The notes under the pieces were generated by a model, which worked only from the letters and a program-made list of their open reading frames with translations, made no database searches and had not been told where the DNA came from. Positions 51,058 to 63,097 of a stretch of 64,000 nt of DNA are shown here, piece after piece. The stretch is from Geranomyces variabilis (lineage: Eukaryota; Chytridiomycota; Chytridiomycetes; Spizellomycetales; Powellomycetaceae), in the NCBI GenBank assembly GCA_027603065.1, contig JADGJP010000028.1:289146-353145 (forward strand), given 5' to 3'. Position numbers and translations under genes: made by a program. The stretch's first letter is position 1. Each line of letters starts with the position of its first letter.

Positions 51058-52768
51058 TTACAAACCCGCGCGGCGCGCAAAATCGTTGTAAAACATATCT
51101 GTCGGGTCCATTTCCCGCCTAATCTTTGAGAACGCCTTAGCGTTTCCGTAACGCTTGACAGCGCCCTCCAGAGTGATTTCCCTGTTCTTGGCCCAGTGCG
51201 GGCGAGCGCCCAGCGCCATCAGACCTTGCTCGAGCGCGAGACGAAGCTTGCCGGTGCGGTTCTCGTCAGCGGCGGTCACGGCAAACCAGACTTCCATCCA
51301 GACTGCGCCTTCAGACCACAAGTCTTTGTCGGCGGGCGAAGAGGCCGAGTTTAACGCCAGGTAGGTCACCTCATCGGGCTTGGCGAATCGGAACTGGACG
51401 AGCGGGAAGGCGGCTGAGAGGCCTTGGAAGCCGATTTCAAAGTCGTGGTATTGCGCAAACACGTCGCGGACGAGGGCCATGGCTTCCTGGTGGCGTTTGA
51501 GGGGAACGCAGAGCTCATCGTCGCCCAAGCCGACAGGAAGGCTGAACTTCATCTTGGGAATAAAGTCGCCGATCTTGTCCTTGAAGCTGTCGAAGGCCGA
51601 CATGCCGGATGCGACGTCGGTGTCGAGGGCTACGCTATTTGCGGGCATGGTGGCGTTGTTCTTGCTGTTGTTGTCGTCGCAGTCCGCTGGGCGGCCGATG
51701 GGCACTGCGCACCTGATCGCGTGCTCAAACATGTCGGTGAACGTGTTGCGCATCGTCGATTGCACTTGGTCGGCGGAGGCTTTGGACGGCGCGTTGGGCG
51801 TTCCAATGTCGCCGCGTTGCGAGAGACGGTTCATCTTGAGAGTCAGGTAGCGCTTCAGCGGGGGGAAGTACCAGGCCAGCATCGCGTCGTTGCTGTTGAG
51901 GGTCGGGAGGAAGCCCTCTGCAATCGCATCTTTCTCGGACGCGGTGTCAAAGCCGAACGTGATGAGACTGGCGTCGCGGGCGGCGTACTTGACCTTTGTG
52001 ACGATGCCAAGGAGGCCGAGGTTTGTGCGCATGGCGGCAAAGCGTTCTTTGTCGTCCTCAGTCAGAGTCTCCACATGGCCTGTCGCGTTCACAAACTCAA
52101 TAGCGAGCGTGTTTTGAGGAACGCCAGAGTTGGAAGTCCACGCGGAGCCGTGAGCAGAGTTGGCAAGCGCGCCTCCAATCGTGATGGTTGGAGCTACGGG
52201 CAGAACAGAAAAGGTTAGCACTTTGAGCCAGATGCCTGTTTTAAAGCCCCAACTTGAGGTTATTTCATAATTTTACCCGCAGGCTGAGCCATGAAAATGC
52301 CCATTCCCTTGAGCGCGAGCGCGGCATTGATCTTGGCAAAGGTCGCGCCAGACTCCACCCAGATGTAGCCTTCTTCCTTGTTGATCTCCACCACGTTGTT
52401 CATTGCGATCATCTCGACGATGTCGGCGTCGAGTTTGCATGCGTTGTCGGTGTATGTGTGGTGAGCTCCAAGTGCCTTGACTCCACGTCCAGCGGCAGCG
52501 GCGTTGCGGACGATCTGTTGGATCTCGGCGACCGTCTTGACGGTGTAGCGGTTGCAGACGTGCTCGCAAACATTGAAAAGCTGCCAGTTCAGGATTGGCC
52601 CTATGAGATACAAGAAAACACAAAAGACAAATCAATATGATGAAGGGCGTTGAGATATGTAGAAAAGAAATGTATACCTGTATTTTTGCAGACGTTCTCC
52701 ACAGGAGCGGCGGATGCCAAGCCCGCCACCGCGGCGGCAATCCCGGCGAGAATGCTGATCTTGACCAT
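51058..52768 (-). CDS. secreted FAD-linked sugar-lactone oxidase (D-arabinono-1,4-lactone oxidase-like)
   Basis: Three exons on the complement: 52678-52768, 52277-52600 and 51058-52193; 516 aa. ALO/GULO family enzymes oxidise sugar lactones with O2, giving ascorbate-type products and H2O2. The first exon encodes a signal peptide (MVKISILAGIAAAVAGLASA). A PCMH-type FAD domain follows: VKTVAEIQQIVRNAAAAGRG, VKALGAHHTYTD (the His pair where FAD is covalently held), then TITIGGALANSAHGSAW and RTNLGLLGIVTKVKY. The C-terminal ALO domain has FPLVQFRF, LWSEGAVWMEVWF, GARPHWAK and MDPTDMFYN. Yeast Alo1 is mitochondrial, so a secretory signal is notable and suggests extracellular H2O2 production. A TATA box sits 66 bp upstream. 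Confidence 0.9.
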
Positions 52769-52833
52769 ATTTCGATATGCAGGGAGGGGTAGTGCAATGT
52801 TGGGAGAACGGCGGTGGTCTCCCTCACCCCACT

Positions 52834-52839
52834 CTTATA
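52834..52839 (-). promoter_or_regulatory. TATA box of the lactone oxidase gene
   Basis: TATAAG on the complement, about 66 bp upstream of the start codon at 52768. Confidence 0.5.
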
Positions 52840-54648
52840 GGAGGCACACCAGGCGAGCGATTATATTTTTTTTTCTACTATTTCGTTCCAAGTGTTGGCA
52901 TCCCGTCATCGTGACAGCGCTCGCTGCTGCTCCCTTTGTGTGGGGCGAAAAGGAGAGAGAGCCACAGCGCGTGTTTGCGTTTTTGAGGAGCCAAAAACGA
53001 TAGATAGCTCGGGGCTTGAGCCTTGCACGTTGGAGCAAAAACGGTATAATGCCCCCAACCTGCAACGGGGCGATCCCAGTCCGTGCGTCTCGCGGCATCA
53101 AAGAGGGCCCCTCACTGCAGCAAAAGTCGATATACTGTGTAGCTACTGCTTTGTCTGTGCACGGACGTTATTATTGACGTCAGGGGTAGCTGGAGCAAGG
53201 CAAGACGAACTTTGCGAATACGCACGCGAAAAGCCAAAAGCGCGAGAGCTTGCTTTTTCTCTTCGTGTCCCCAACGCAAGGCCCTCTTTTGGGTCCCGTC
53301 TTACCCGCCCAGCGTCAGCGTCATTGCGCTTCCAAGTTTCTCTGACGGTTTTTTTTTTTGTTGCTTTTGCGGGACTCACCCCCGCTCTTTGCCGTGTGTC
53401 GAAACCCGAGAATCTGCAAGGCAGTCGGGTGGGGCGGGCGCATACATGCCAGGCCCTCAAATCGCGTTGCTTGTTCTGCGCTGCCGCCAGGAGTTCTCGA
53501 CCATGGATAAATTAGTGGAGTTCGAAAACTGCCATTCCGGTTCCTGGGGTGCATAAGTGCAAGGCGCAAAAAATGTTCGTCTTCCGGCGGACAAGCGATC
53601 CGATTCTGCAATGAGTTTTTATCGATCTGTCTGAGGGGATGGTCTTGCAATGAAATCTTGAGGATGAGAATGACGGCGTGATGTTTGGAGGACGGCACGT
53701 CGACTCGGCATCTGAAATATGCGGTACATAAGGCATAAAACCACTCCGCACATCATGAGATGTTCATCCGGGTGTGGGGATTGCGGACGCCATCCGGCGA
53801 CATAGGGAAGGCAGGAAGATTTGCCAGCATCTTGGCGAGGATAAAGCGCGGATGGGAGGGCATGCAGTTGCCGGCGGAGAGAGAGACTTTCGTGACGCGC
53901 CCGCGCCCGCGGCTCTCGCTTGACAGCATTCGCAAGTTTAGGCGGACAATATCCTGTGAGCTCACACTTCCCTCGGCGACTACCGTAACGTCGCACGACT
54001 ATCGTCCGGACTTCCAAGGGTCAATGCGTATTAAAAGACGGATCCGCGTAAAACAAAGAAGCGGGCAAAACCAAGAAAAGTACAGACAAAAATTTGGAGG
54101 ATCAAGGAAACAGCGGAGAGAGACGAAGACGCCAAAGTATCCCGACGGGATACTTCAGCGGAGAGTTTCCATGTTCATATATTCAAGTTGTTTTTTTGCT
54201 TTTAGTTTTCGTTGTATCCTGGTTTTTTAAAAACCAACCCACTCTGCTGCTTCCCTCAAACAACGCCCGTTTGTCGTAGCAGCCGCGGGCTGAAGGAAAC
54301 CGGAAGAAATAGTTTTTTCTTTTTTTTTTGTGTCGCAGGCCCAAGAGAATCATAGAGAATCATAGTGAGTCACGGAGACAATAGTTTGGGGCGCGCTCTG
54401 GTTTTCTTGCGCTGTTTCAGCGTTTCAGCGTTTTGACACGCCCCCGTGTGTGACTGTGAAATTGTTGGGCAAAAGAAGGTTTTAGCCCAGTGCAAACCAG
54501 CAGAAGAAATAGAAAAAACAATTTGCACCAGCTGGCCATGGGATCCCCCCTCCCCGCCTCCGACGCTGGCTGCGTACTGAGTAGTTTAGTGCGTGCGACG
54601 TGCGTACATGGTGGCTCCCTTGCAATGCCGTGCAAGAGTATGGCGGGG
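52840..54648. other. intergenic, about 1.8 kb
   Basis: No open frame here resembles a protein. Contains T-runs near 52867 and 53347 and a short repeat (agagaatcatag) at about 54345-54364. Presumably divergent promoters for the oxidase and CAP genes. Confidence 0.4.
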
Positions 54649-54657
54649 TTTTAAAAG
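54649..54657 (+). promoter_or_regulatory. TATA-like box of the CAP gene
   Basis: ttttaaaag, 80 bp before the ATG at 54737. Confidence 0.4.
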
Positions 54658-54736
54658 AGAGCGGGCGGAAGAGGATTCCCCCCCTGCTTCTTCACTCAAC
54701 ACACCACCCCACCCACCCGGCCTCATCAGATAAATC

Positions 54737-55414
54737 ATGGTCAACGTCACGTCGTTCGTCGCTTTGGCAGTTGCTACGCTGGCCGTCTCTGCCTCGGCTG
54801 CTCCCGCGCAAAGAAGGTGCCGCACCAAGGTTCATGTTCCTGCCATGACCCAGCTGCCAGCAGCTCCTGCTCCTGCTCCTCCGGCTCCTGCTCCGGCTCC
54901 GGCACCCAAGCCCGCTCCTGCGCCAGCGCCAAAGCCTGCACCCGCACCCGCGCCAAAGCCCAACCCTGCACCCGCTCCAGCACCTGCACCTGCACCCGCA
55001 CCCCCGACCGGCGGTGGCAAGTTCAACGGAGCCGACTGCCTGGCGACGCACAACCGCCTGCGCCTCAGCGAGGGCCAAAAGGCGCTCACCTACTCTGACA
55101 AACTCGTCGCCGACGCGCAACGCTGGGCCAACCACCTCGCGGCAATCTCGCCGGCCGACGGCGGCATCACGCTGATCCACGAGGGCGGGCCCGGCGAGAA
55201 CCTGTACGGCGCGAGTGGAACGCTTGGCAACCCGAGCTGCGCGGACGCAATCAACGACTGGTACTCGGAGAAGCCTACTCGCGGGCTCCACTACACGCAG
55301 ATCGTGTGGCCCGACACGACTCGGGTTGGCTGTGCGCGCGCTACGGCGAGCCATGCCGGTGGACCTACCGCGATTGTCGTGTGCCGTTACGACCCGCCTG
55401 GCAACATTTTTTAG
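54737..55414 (+). CDS. secreted CAP (SCP/PR-1) domain protein with Ala-Pro linker
   Basis: Single exon, 225 aa. Signal peptide MVNVTSFVALAVATLAVSAS, then about 50 residues of Ala/Pro with periodic Lys, then the CAP domain from about residue 95. Landmarks: CLATHNRLR (CAP3), WANHLA, GENLYG, HYTQIVWPDTTRVGC (CAP1) and VVCRYDPPGNIF (CAP2) at the very C-terminus. The cavity His and Glu residues (HNRLR, GENL, HYTQ) are all present. Fungal PRY proteins of this family bind sterols and fatty acids outside the cell. The (Ala-Pro)n linker probably projects the domain through the wall. Confidence 0.95.
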   Translation: MVNVTSFVALAVATLAVSASAAPAQRRCRTKVHVPAMTQLPAAPAPAPPAPAPAPAPKPAPAPAPKPAPAPAPKPNPAPAPAPAPAPAPPTGGGKFNGADCLATHNRLRLSEGQKALTYSDKLVADAQRWANHLAAISPADGGITLIHEGGPGENLYGASGTLGNPSCADAINDWYSEKPTRGLHYTQIVWPDTTRVGCARATASHAGGPTAIVVCRYDPPGNIF

Positions 55415-56273
55415 ACTTTGCTTAGAAAAAGAGGCACGGGGTTTTTCCCTTACCCCCCTCCCCTCTCTCGCCGTGTATAGATTGTAGAAATTTTGTGTAT
55501 TATTATTTTGCGCGTCTGCTGGCCAGCGCGTAATATATATATATATGTAAGTTGCTTCTTTGAATATGAATGATTACTAGAATACAATGGCTTTCGCCAT
55601 TGCACAAACAAATCAAAAGAAATGAAAAGTTGTCATTACATGTCGCCACCCGTTGCTGTGCTGCTGCGCAACGTTGGGGGAAGCGAGAGGGCGAACGCCA
55701 CGTGTTAGTTGAAATAGTTTAAAAATGCTTTTCCATGAGTCATGGGAGAAATGACAAACGGGAAACGCGAAACAAGGGGCTCCGAGTCACCGAGTCACGG
55801 ACTGCCAGAGCAGAGCAGAGCAGTGCAGCCAAAACACAAACACAGACAAACAACAACAACCACAAATTACACAATAGACAAAAGACAACAAAAAAAATCG
55901 CCGATCCGATAACGCTCCGGCCGGAATTGACCGTCAGACTCCGGACAGTCCGACTGCGACTGAACTGACTCCACGCTACATGGGGAAAAACGGACATCCG
56001 GTGTCTCCGTCCGCTCGCATCAGTCAGACTCCAAAGTCTCCGACCTCCTTCCTTCTGTCCTTCAAACTCGCGGCTTTCTCGGGCGTCCGGGGCCCGTGCT
56101 GCTGCTGCATGCCAAGATAGATAGATAAAAAGGGAGACTCTCCTTACTCCACTCCACTCCACTCTACTCCCCTTCCACTCCACTCCACATACAAACAAAA
56201 CATACATACATATACGCACACACTCACGCGCACACACACACACACACAAACTCCTCTCACACACTCCCCTAAT
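55415..56273. other. intergenic with simple repeats
   Basis: Holds an AT run at about 55531-55546, CACTC-type pyrimidine repeats at about 56143-56188 and a CA run at about 56230-56248 that forms the leader of the ABCG gene. No coding signal. Confidence 0.5.
56143..56250 (+). repeat. simple-sequence leader (CCACT)n and (CA)n
   Basis: Imperfect ccact pentamers followed by cata/aca and a (CA)9-10 run, ending about 25 bp before the ABCG ATG. Confidence 0.7.
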
Positions 56274-58500
56274 ATGAGCACTTCAAGCTCCGCAGACACA
56301 AAGGGCTCGCGGCCCGAGCAGCCAGTCCGCCTCGACTCGGTTTCCATCACAATACCCTCCACCACCGACCAGCAGCAGCAGCAGCAGCAGCAGCACAAGG
56401 TCGATGATGCTCTACCGCTCAAAGACATCTCTTCGCTACCCTTTCACAACGAGCAGCGCGTCGTTCCCGAGAACATTGCAAACGCAGGTTCCCTCCGCTG
56501 GAGAGACATCTCGTACTCGGTGGTTGTTGCGAAAGACAAGGATGAGCATGGCAAACCGAAAAGCAGGACGCTGCTCTCGGGCGTGAGCGGTGAAGCCAAG
56601 CCGGGAGAGCTGGTTGCGATTATGGGATCGAGTGGAGGTAAGCAAGAATGGAAAGTGCGCAGCCCGCGGCGCGTGCGCGCGCGTGAGGTGTGAAATGTCA
56701 CCACTTTCCATGTCAGTCATATCATGAAAATCTCACAACTTCCCACTTTTCTTCCACAGCTGGAAAGACAACATTACTCAACTGCCTCACGGGCCGGCTG
56801 GGCACCGGCACGCTCGCAGGCACAATCACGCTCGACGGCAAGCCGCGCGACCCAAAAAGCTGGAAGCGCGCAATGGCATTCGTCGAACAGGACGACGCCC
56901 TCTACGCCAACTTGACAGTTACCGAAACACTGCGCTATGCCGCTCTCCTCCGTCTCTCGTCAAAAAAGTACACCGCCAAAGCCAAGATTGCCCACGCCGA
57001 CGAGGTCCTCGAGTCTCTGCGCCTCACGAAGGCAAAAGATTCGTACATTGGCGACGGCCTCACCCGCGGTGTCTCTGGCGGCGAGCGCAAGCGTGTCTCC
57101 ATCGGCCAGGAACTCGTTGGCGCGCCACGCGTCCTGTTCCTCGACGAGCCCACTTCCGGTCTCGACTCCAACACTTCGCTCGCTCTGATTGAAAATCTCA
57201 AGGCAGAGGCCGAAAAGACTCGCCGGATAGTCGTGATGACCATCCACCAGCCTTCGTTTGAGGTCATCTCCATGTGCGACAAAGTCATCTTGCTGTCGGC
57301 GGGTTCCACATGCTACCAAGGACCCGTCGATGACGCGCTGGCGCACTTTGCTAGCCTTGGCTACACGTGCCCGCCGCGCAAAAACCCTGCCGATTTCTTC
57401 CTCGACATCCTCACCATCAACGCCGCCACGCACGCTGAGGACACGGCAAGAGTGCAAAAGTTCCACCACGCGTACCGCGAGCTTGCTGAACGTGACCAAG
57501 AGAAGAGGGAGCCATCGCCCGTGCAGTCGACCACCCAGCTGCAGACCACCGAGGTTAACCACGATGCCGAGTTTTCAAACAACTGGTTCACTGAAGCGAG
57601 ACTCCTCAACGAGCGCGCGTGGAAGGATGTCCTTCGCAACCGGGCTGTTTTGATTGCCGACATCATGCGGACATTTGTGCTCATCATTATCATGGGATTC
57701 GTCTTTTTCCGCCTTGGCAAAGGCCAACCGAGTATTCAGAGTCGCGTTGGATTCTTGTAAGGCACACTCACACGCGCCGCATCATGGACACTGGTTTTCA
57801 GTTCACTAACCTTTCGCTGCTTTTTTCGCGTTTCAGATTCATGTGGCCTATCAACCAGTTCTTTGTCACCATGCAGCCCGTGCTCACGACTTTCCCTCTC
57901 GAGCGCGTCATCATGCTGCGCGAGCGGTCCGCTGGATCGTACCGCGTTTCGACCTTTTACACCGCCAAAGCCCTTACCACGCTCATCCCTAACCTAATCT
58001 ACTCGATGGTCGCCTCGGCGATCCTCTACTGGATGGTCGGCCTCGCGCCCGAAGCCGGCAAATTCTTTATCTGGCTCCTCACCAACGCGCTCGAGATTGG
58101 CGCCGCCGTCGCATTTGGCTTTGTCATCTCGTCTGCTGTGCCGACTGTGCAGCTCGCCATGGCCATCGGCCCTCTGATCGTCGTTACGTTCTTGATCTTT
58201 GCGGGACAACTGATCGCCACAACCGAGATTGGATGGTGGTTCCGCTGGTTGCACTACCTCTCGCCCATTGGATACGCGTACTCGGCCCACGCGCAGAACG
58301 AGCTCGCGGGCCTGCAGTTCACCTGCGACGGCGCTGTTGGGGCGTGTACGCAGACGGGCAACCAAGTGCTGGAAATTTACGCGCTTAACGTTGTCTCGAA
58401 GTGGGGGTCGATTGGTGTGCTGGTGCTTCTTAACGTGTGGTGGTTCTTGATGGCCTATGCTATTCTGCGTGTCTCGTCAAAGCCAAAGACCAAGATGTAA
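56274..58500 (+). CDS. ABCG-type half transporter
   Basis: Exons 56274-56637, 56760-57756 and 57837-58500; 674 aa in the NBD-TMD order of the WHITE/ABCG subfamily. Intron 1 splits the Walker A motif MGSSG-AGKTTLLN. The signature VSGGERKRVSIGQELV, Walker B VLFLDEPTSGLD and the IHQP switch follow. Six membrane spans occupy about residues 435-670, with the usual ABCG phrase ERVIMLRERSAGSYRVSTFY in the connecting helix and GWWFRWLHYLSPIGYAYSAH before the last extracellular loop, which contains two Cys. The N-terminus has an eight-Gln run. Works as a homo- or heterodimer, probably exporting lipids or hydrophobic compounds; the substrate cannot be inferred. Confidence 0.95.
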
Positions 58501-60393
58501 AAAGTAGAAAGATATGGGGAGCCGGGACACGGACAGCAGGGACTTTTTTTCTTCCCCCTTTCCCTTTTTTCTCCTTTGGACACTTTTTTTTGTTTTCTGT
58601 ATTTATTTTTACTCAATATCATCATAATGCTTATGTTCATAGTTCCGCATCATAACACAATTCTGGGGGAAAGTAGCGATGGTGCTCTGTCAGTGTGTGT
58701 TTTCCTACAGTTCGCCACAAGAATACGGCTCGGCGCTGGTGGTGGTTGGCCCGGATCGACATAGCGGTAAACGACACCTCGGGTAAACGACACCTCGAGC
58801 TTGAAGAATCACCAGCTGATCCCCTGAGGTCGGTTTCTGGTGTAGATCTTGGTGATCTGCGGCACGAGCTCGTTGTTGCTCCGCCGAGAAGCACGGCAAG
58901 ATTTTCCGGGTGCCCGGCCGAGGCACATTCATGATTCGTTTGAATGGAGGTTAGGAGCTGCTATTGCCGAAAGTCGGTGCGTGTCGAGACCAGCACTGAG
59001 TCAGGAATGTTCCTTGTGCTTTCGAGTGAAGAAAGACCCGATAGAAAAAAGATGATATCGGTCACTTCCCACGTTGCGTCGCTGTGCAATTGTCGTCTAC
59101 GTATCGACTGCGAGGACCTGTAGTTGTCTAAGGTTACCGTTGTTAAATGTTCCGCTGCGGGTTTCAATGTTTGATAGACCTCGTCAAAAGTCCCTTGTCA
59201 CGGTCCTTGTCGTCGCGTCACAGCTAAACATCTCTATTTGGCCAAAGCTACTCGAGTAATACTCCCTAGCCGTGCTAACAACCCCTCAGGCTGTGTATTA
59301 TGACCATACTGTCAGCAGAGCTCTATCTCTATCTGTCTGTGAGTCTTTCCATCTGTCTGGACCGTTGTGCACGCCAGATTTTTCGACCTTTATAGCACAC
59401 TCTCGTTTTGGATAGCCGTTGCTTTCCGGTGACCCATCTATTCACGCACCCTGGAAATCGTTGCCCAGCGCCCATTTGAACTCTAATCTGGGGGACCACC
59501 CCCAACCTAACCATATACAGTTTCCGTGTGTGCCGAAGCGCAGGCATATCCTGAGACCCGGGCCTCCCTCCTCATTAAACGCTTGCTTACTTGGGCTGAA
59601 TTAGCTGTCGGCCTGCGCTCAGGTTTGAACACGGGGAGCCTCCGCACAAGAACAGGCTATTTTTTTTGCTGTACTGTATGGAATGTTTTCTGCAAAAGGG
59701 ATATTCGGGAAGTGATTTCGGGAAAATGACAGGTTGACAAAACATGGGGGCGTCTGAGTTTATGGGGCATTGCTTAGCGTCGGAGGCAGACTGTTAAAGC
59801 TGTACTTTCAATGACCGGAGAAGCAGTACGGAAAGTGCACTGCGTGTTGTGAAAGTAGTGTCTTGGCTCACTCACACCACTCGTTTTTTCCGGGAAGTCG
59901 GCGGCTTCTCCTGTCCGTTTGAGTTGGGAAAAGGCTGTACAAAAGCTACCCGTTCGCACCCGATAGCCCTCACCCGTTCCCACCCGATAAGATGTCATTT
60001 ACACGTGCGCCCAATAGCCATCGCACCTTCCGTGCCCCGCGGTTGCCCCGCGAGCTCGATCATCTTGCCCTCTCAGACAGACCCGCCGGCGGGTAGTTTC
60101 GAACCCCAAAAAGAACAGGGAACAACAACTTCGAGATCACTTGGATAATAGGTGACACCGCAATCTTGTTTTTGGTTGGTGAGACGATCCCCTCGTTCAT
60201 GAACGAGTGCCTGGGAGGATATCAGAGCAACTAGCTAAGTCTCTACCCATCCATTATCAGCAGGTTCAGCAGGGCTCGTCTCCGTGCTAGTCTCTCTCTC
60301 TGCTCTTCCTCCTCTGCGAGTGCTTATTTCCGCACCTTGTGAACCTCAACGTTCTCTCGGCTTCTCCTCTCCGCGCCGACCGACAAAAGGTGT
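58501..60393. other. intergenic, about 1.9 kb
   Basis: No open frame resembles a known protein. Contains a tandem 16-mer at 58766-58797 (separate entry). Marks the boundary between ordinary genes and the atypical right end. Confidence 0.4.
58766..58797 (+). repeat. tandem 16-bp repeat, two copies
   Basis: ggtaaacgacacctcg occurs twice head to tail. Confidence 0.85.
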
Positions 60394-60624
60394 ATGATAA
60401 AAGTATTCTGCTGCTGCAAGTCCCACACTCCTCCGTGCAAGCTAGGAACCGCGTTGGGCCAGCTGCCGCCGCTCCCGCGCACAGGTCTGCTTTTCCTTCA
60501 AGAACCCATAACAACCTTACGCAACCTTTCTAGCTTGCCCGCCCAACCCGCTCCTGCCAGCCTAACCGGCTACGCAGGGGAGGGCGGCGGGCGGACTGCG
60601 GCCAAAGCTTCCGCTCGTGTCGAG

Positions 60625-62807
60625 ATGCGCGACGCTCAAGCAAATGCGCCCGAAAGGCTCTCCAGGAATGCCAACCAACCCTCGCCTGCCAGCCCCGCGC
60701 CCAACCTTTCGGCAAGGGACCCTCTTGTCCAGCTGGCCAAAGTCCAATGCAACGGCGAGGAATACATCGCAGCCGACGACGTCAAGGCCAAATTTCCGCA
60801 ACTGTTTCAAGGCTGCGGCCGCTACGCGCGGGCAATCCTGAAGCGATCAAGCCCTGGCGGCTCGCCCGTTGTCAAAAGCAGCGACCACGTCTTTGCAATG
60901 CACAAAAAGGCGGGATGGACGGAGGTCGAAGGATCCCATAAGCGTGCGAAGCTCCTGGTGACCCCGGCATGGGTCCAGCAGCAAGTCTGCCTCAATTCCA
61001 CCCAGGCCGACGAGACTAAGACCGTTGACGCTCAAAGTGCTGGCGACACGCCCGGCGCCCACATGCCCGAAACCCGCTCCCGTCGGTCAGTACCCGGGGG
61101 TAACAGCCCGGGGAACGCCGGCGGGGCGGGCGTAGGGCATGAGGTCAATATGTCTTGCAATTTGTCGGCGGTAAGCGAGTACTGCATTGGTGTGGACGCC
61201 GAGGCCCACGAGGCGTCTGACGAGCCAAGTGCCGACGACGGGGCGGGTGAGGATGCTGACCAGAACGCGGCGCCCGCGGACCTCGAAGATGCGCCAGAGG
61301 TCCTCAGCCTGGAGGAAGCCGAAAAGTTCCAGAACGAGGACGGCGAGCCTCAAGAGGTGGAGACTCGCGGCGTCCGCGCAGCCAACGGAATCTTCTTCCG
61401 GGCAAACGACGTGTCTTTGCTGGTGTCCGAACACAGACTTTGGGTCACCAACAGGGTCACGCACCCTAACTCGAGCTTCGAGCGCGGGCCCGAAAAGGAT
61501 TTTGTCAGTTTCAAAATCGTTGTCGGCGAGGACGGAAGCCAGCGGGCGTGCTCTCGCCTCTTCCTGAAATACAGGTGCCTGGTGCGCGTAATGAACGTGA
61601 GCCGCACGCCAGCCGCACGCCGCTTTTGCGACTGGGCAGCGGCACTACTACAAGCCGCGCGAATGGGCTCTCCAGAACAGCGACAAGAGGCCGCGGCTTC
61701 GATTCTTGGAACTCCTCTCGCAAAAGTGCGAGAGGCGTTGAGCTCCTTTTCGCCAAAGCCATCTGGCGTATACCTGCTGAGCCTGGGCACCACCATGACG
61801 CTGAAAGTGAAGGAAGAATGGCTGGACGTGCCCGTCATGCGCAAAACTGTCAAGGTTGGCGACCATTGGGTAGGTGGAAAGCCAAGTCGTTTTTTATGAT
61901 GTTAAGCCCTGAACCGCTGTTTAATCGCAATCACCTCCTCAGGAGACGAGCCCGCACAAAGGGCTGTGCTACGAATCAGCCACATCGTGCTTAAGTGAAG
62001 GGAAACCAGGGACCTCGACGATCGCTGCCGCAAGCACCTTTCGGATTATGGCCGCATTCGGGGAGCGACGGTCGAGCTTGTCAAGTTCATCTACATTGAC
62101 AGCTCCCACCTAACGACATGCGAGGCCACTATGGCCAAGTACTCCCGCGAGGCCGGCTGGGTGCTCAGGTCGTCAGTCCACGAGGTGCTTCAAGGAGGCT
62201 CCAAGCGGTTTAAGCCTCGGGTGGAGTTGGCAGCGGTGCCGAAAGCTTCATTGAAGCACGTGCAGGCCTTCTACGATGGCAAACAGGCGACGTGCGGCGG
62301 TAACGTCAAGCAATTTGTCGCCAAACTCAAGGCTCTGCGGACCAGATCGGCCACGAGCGCGCATTTTACGGGGAGAAGCTTGCGCGAAAGCACGGCCGTC
62401 CGTCACCACCGTAATGATTTTCTCTCCATGGACCAGTCCCGCCCATTTCGTGCCGGCTGCTCCACCTGTGGTTGCGCGAATGATCACGTCACAGTCAGTC
62501 CAGAGTGGAACTCGCTACCGCCGCAAGTTCTCGGCAACGTCGCAAATCGGCTACCTACCGTGCGCGATCCCACTGTGTTTTCCTCCGTCTTCCAGCACTT
62601 CAGAACTGCCCTCAGCCCCGGCCTCTGTGCCGCCGCCCTGCGCTCAGAGTATTGTACCCGGCATCTCAATGGGTAGCGCGAGTCACCCTGGCTCTCTTTG
62701 CGGCATTGCATTTGGATGAAGAGATCCAAAGGCTGGAGAGAGAGACTGCGAAGGCAACAGGCGCCAGACTCCAAAATCTGCAAACGCTGCTGGAGGAAGT
62801 ATATTAG
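60625..62807 (+). pseudogene. broken gene with MSV199- and T5orf172-like blocks (large DNA virus/mobile-element type)
   Basis: The first open part (ATG 60625 to TGA 61899; 424 aa, open further upstream to 60394) has a block at about residues 30-110 (VQCNGEEYIAADDVKAKFPQ) like MSV199 domains, an acidic linker, then SLLVSEHRLWVTNRVTHPNS and, near its end, PSGVYLLSLGTTMTLK, the start of a T5orf172/DUF3627-like nuclease-fold domain. Stops occur at 61897 and 61903 and again at 61996. Beyond them, in the same frame, the domain resumes (RDLDDRCRKHLSDYG, about 62008-62290). Homology then shifts frame near 62330, and a coiled-coil tail (EEIQRLERETAKATG) appears at about 62710-62800. I found no GT-AG intron that removes the stops in phase. 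Such domain sets are typical of nucleocytoplasmic large DNA viruses and of transferred copies in protists and fungi. Confidence 0.55.
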
Positions 62808-63097
62808 AACTGTCAACTCGCGCTGGCCAAGGTGGGCTATAAGACCTTCAATTTTGTATACTTTGGCTCCTCTAACTAGTGTTGCATTTGCAGCTGAGCG
62901 CGTCGCCTAGGTCAGTTCCGCCAGAAGGGCCGGATTCCCGAGAGTGCCGCGTCGGAAGGGAGAGACTTGACGAACTTGAAGATTGCTACAACGTAGGCCC
63001 GGCCTTGTACACAGGAACACCTCAGTCGCAATTGAGCCGAAGCATCAGAAACCACAACAGCGTTGCTGCTGTCTCTCCTCACCGCGACGCCGTCGTC

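Noticed and set aside
51424-52218. 264-codon + frame
   Set aside because: Shadow of the lactone oxidase exon on the other strand.
56143-56250. Possible CRISPR-like or satellite array
   Set aside because: It is a simple pyrimidine pentamer and CA microsatellite without spacers, in a 5' leader.
60040-60115. tRNA-like B box (ggttcgaaact) on the complement
   Set aside because: The flanking bases do not form a T-stem and no A box or acceptor stem fits.
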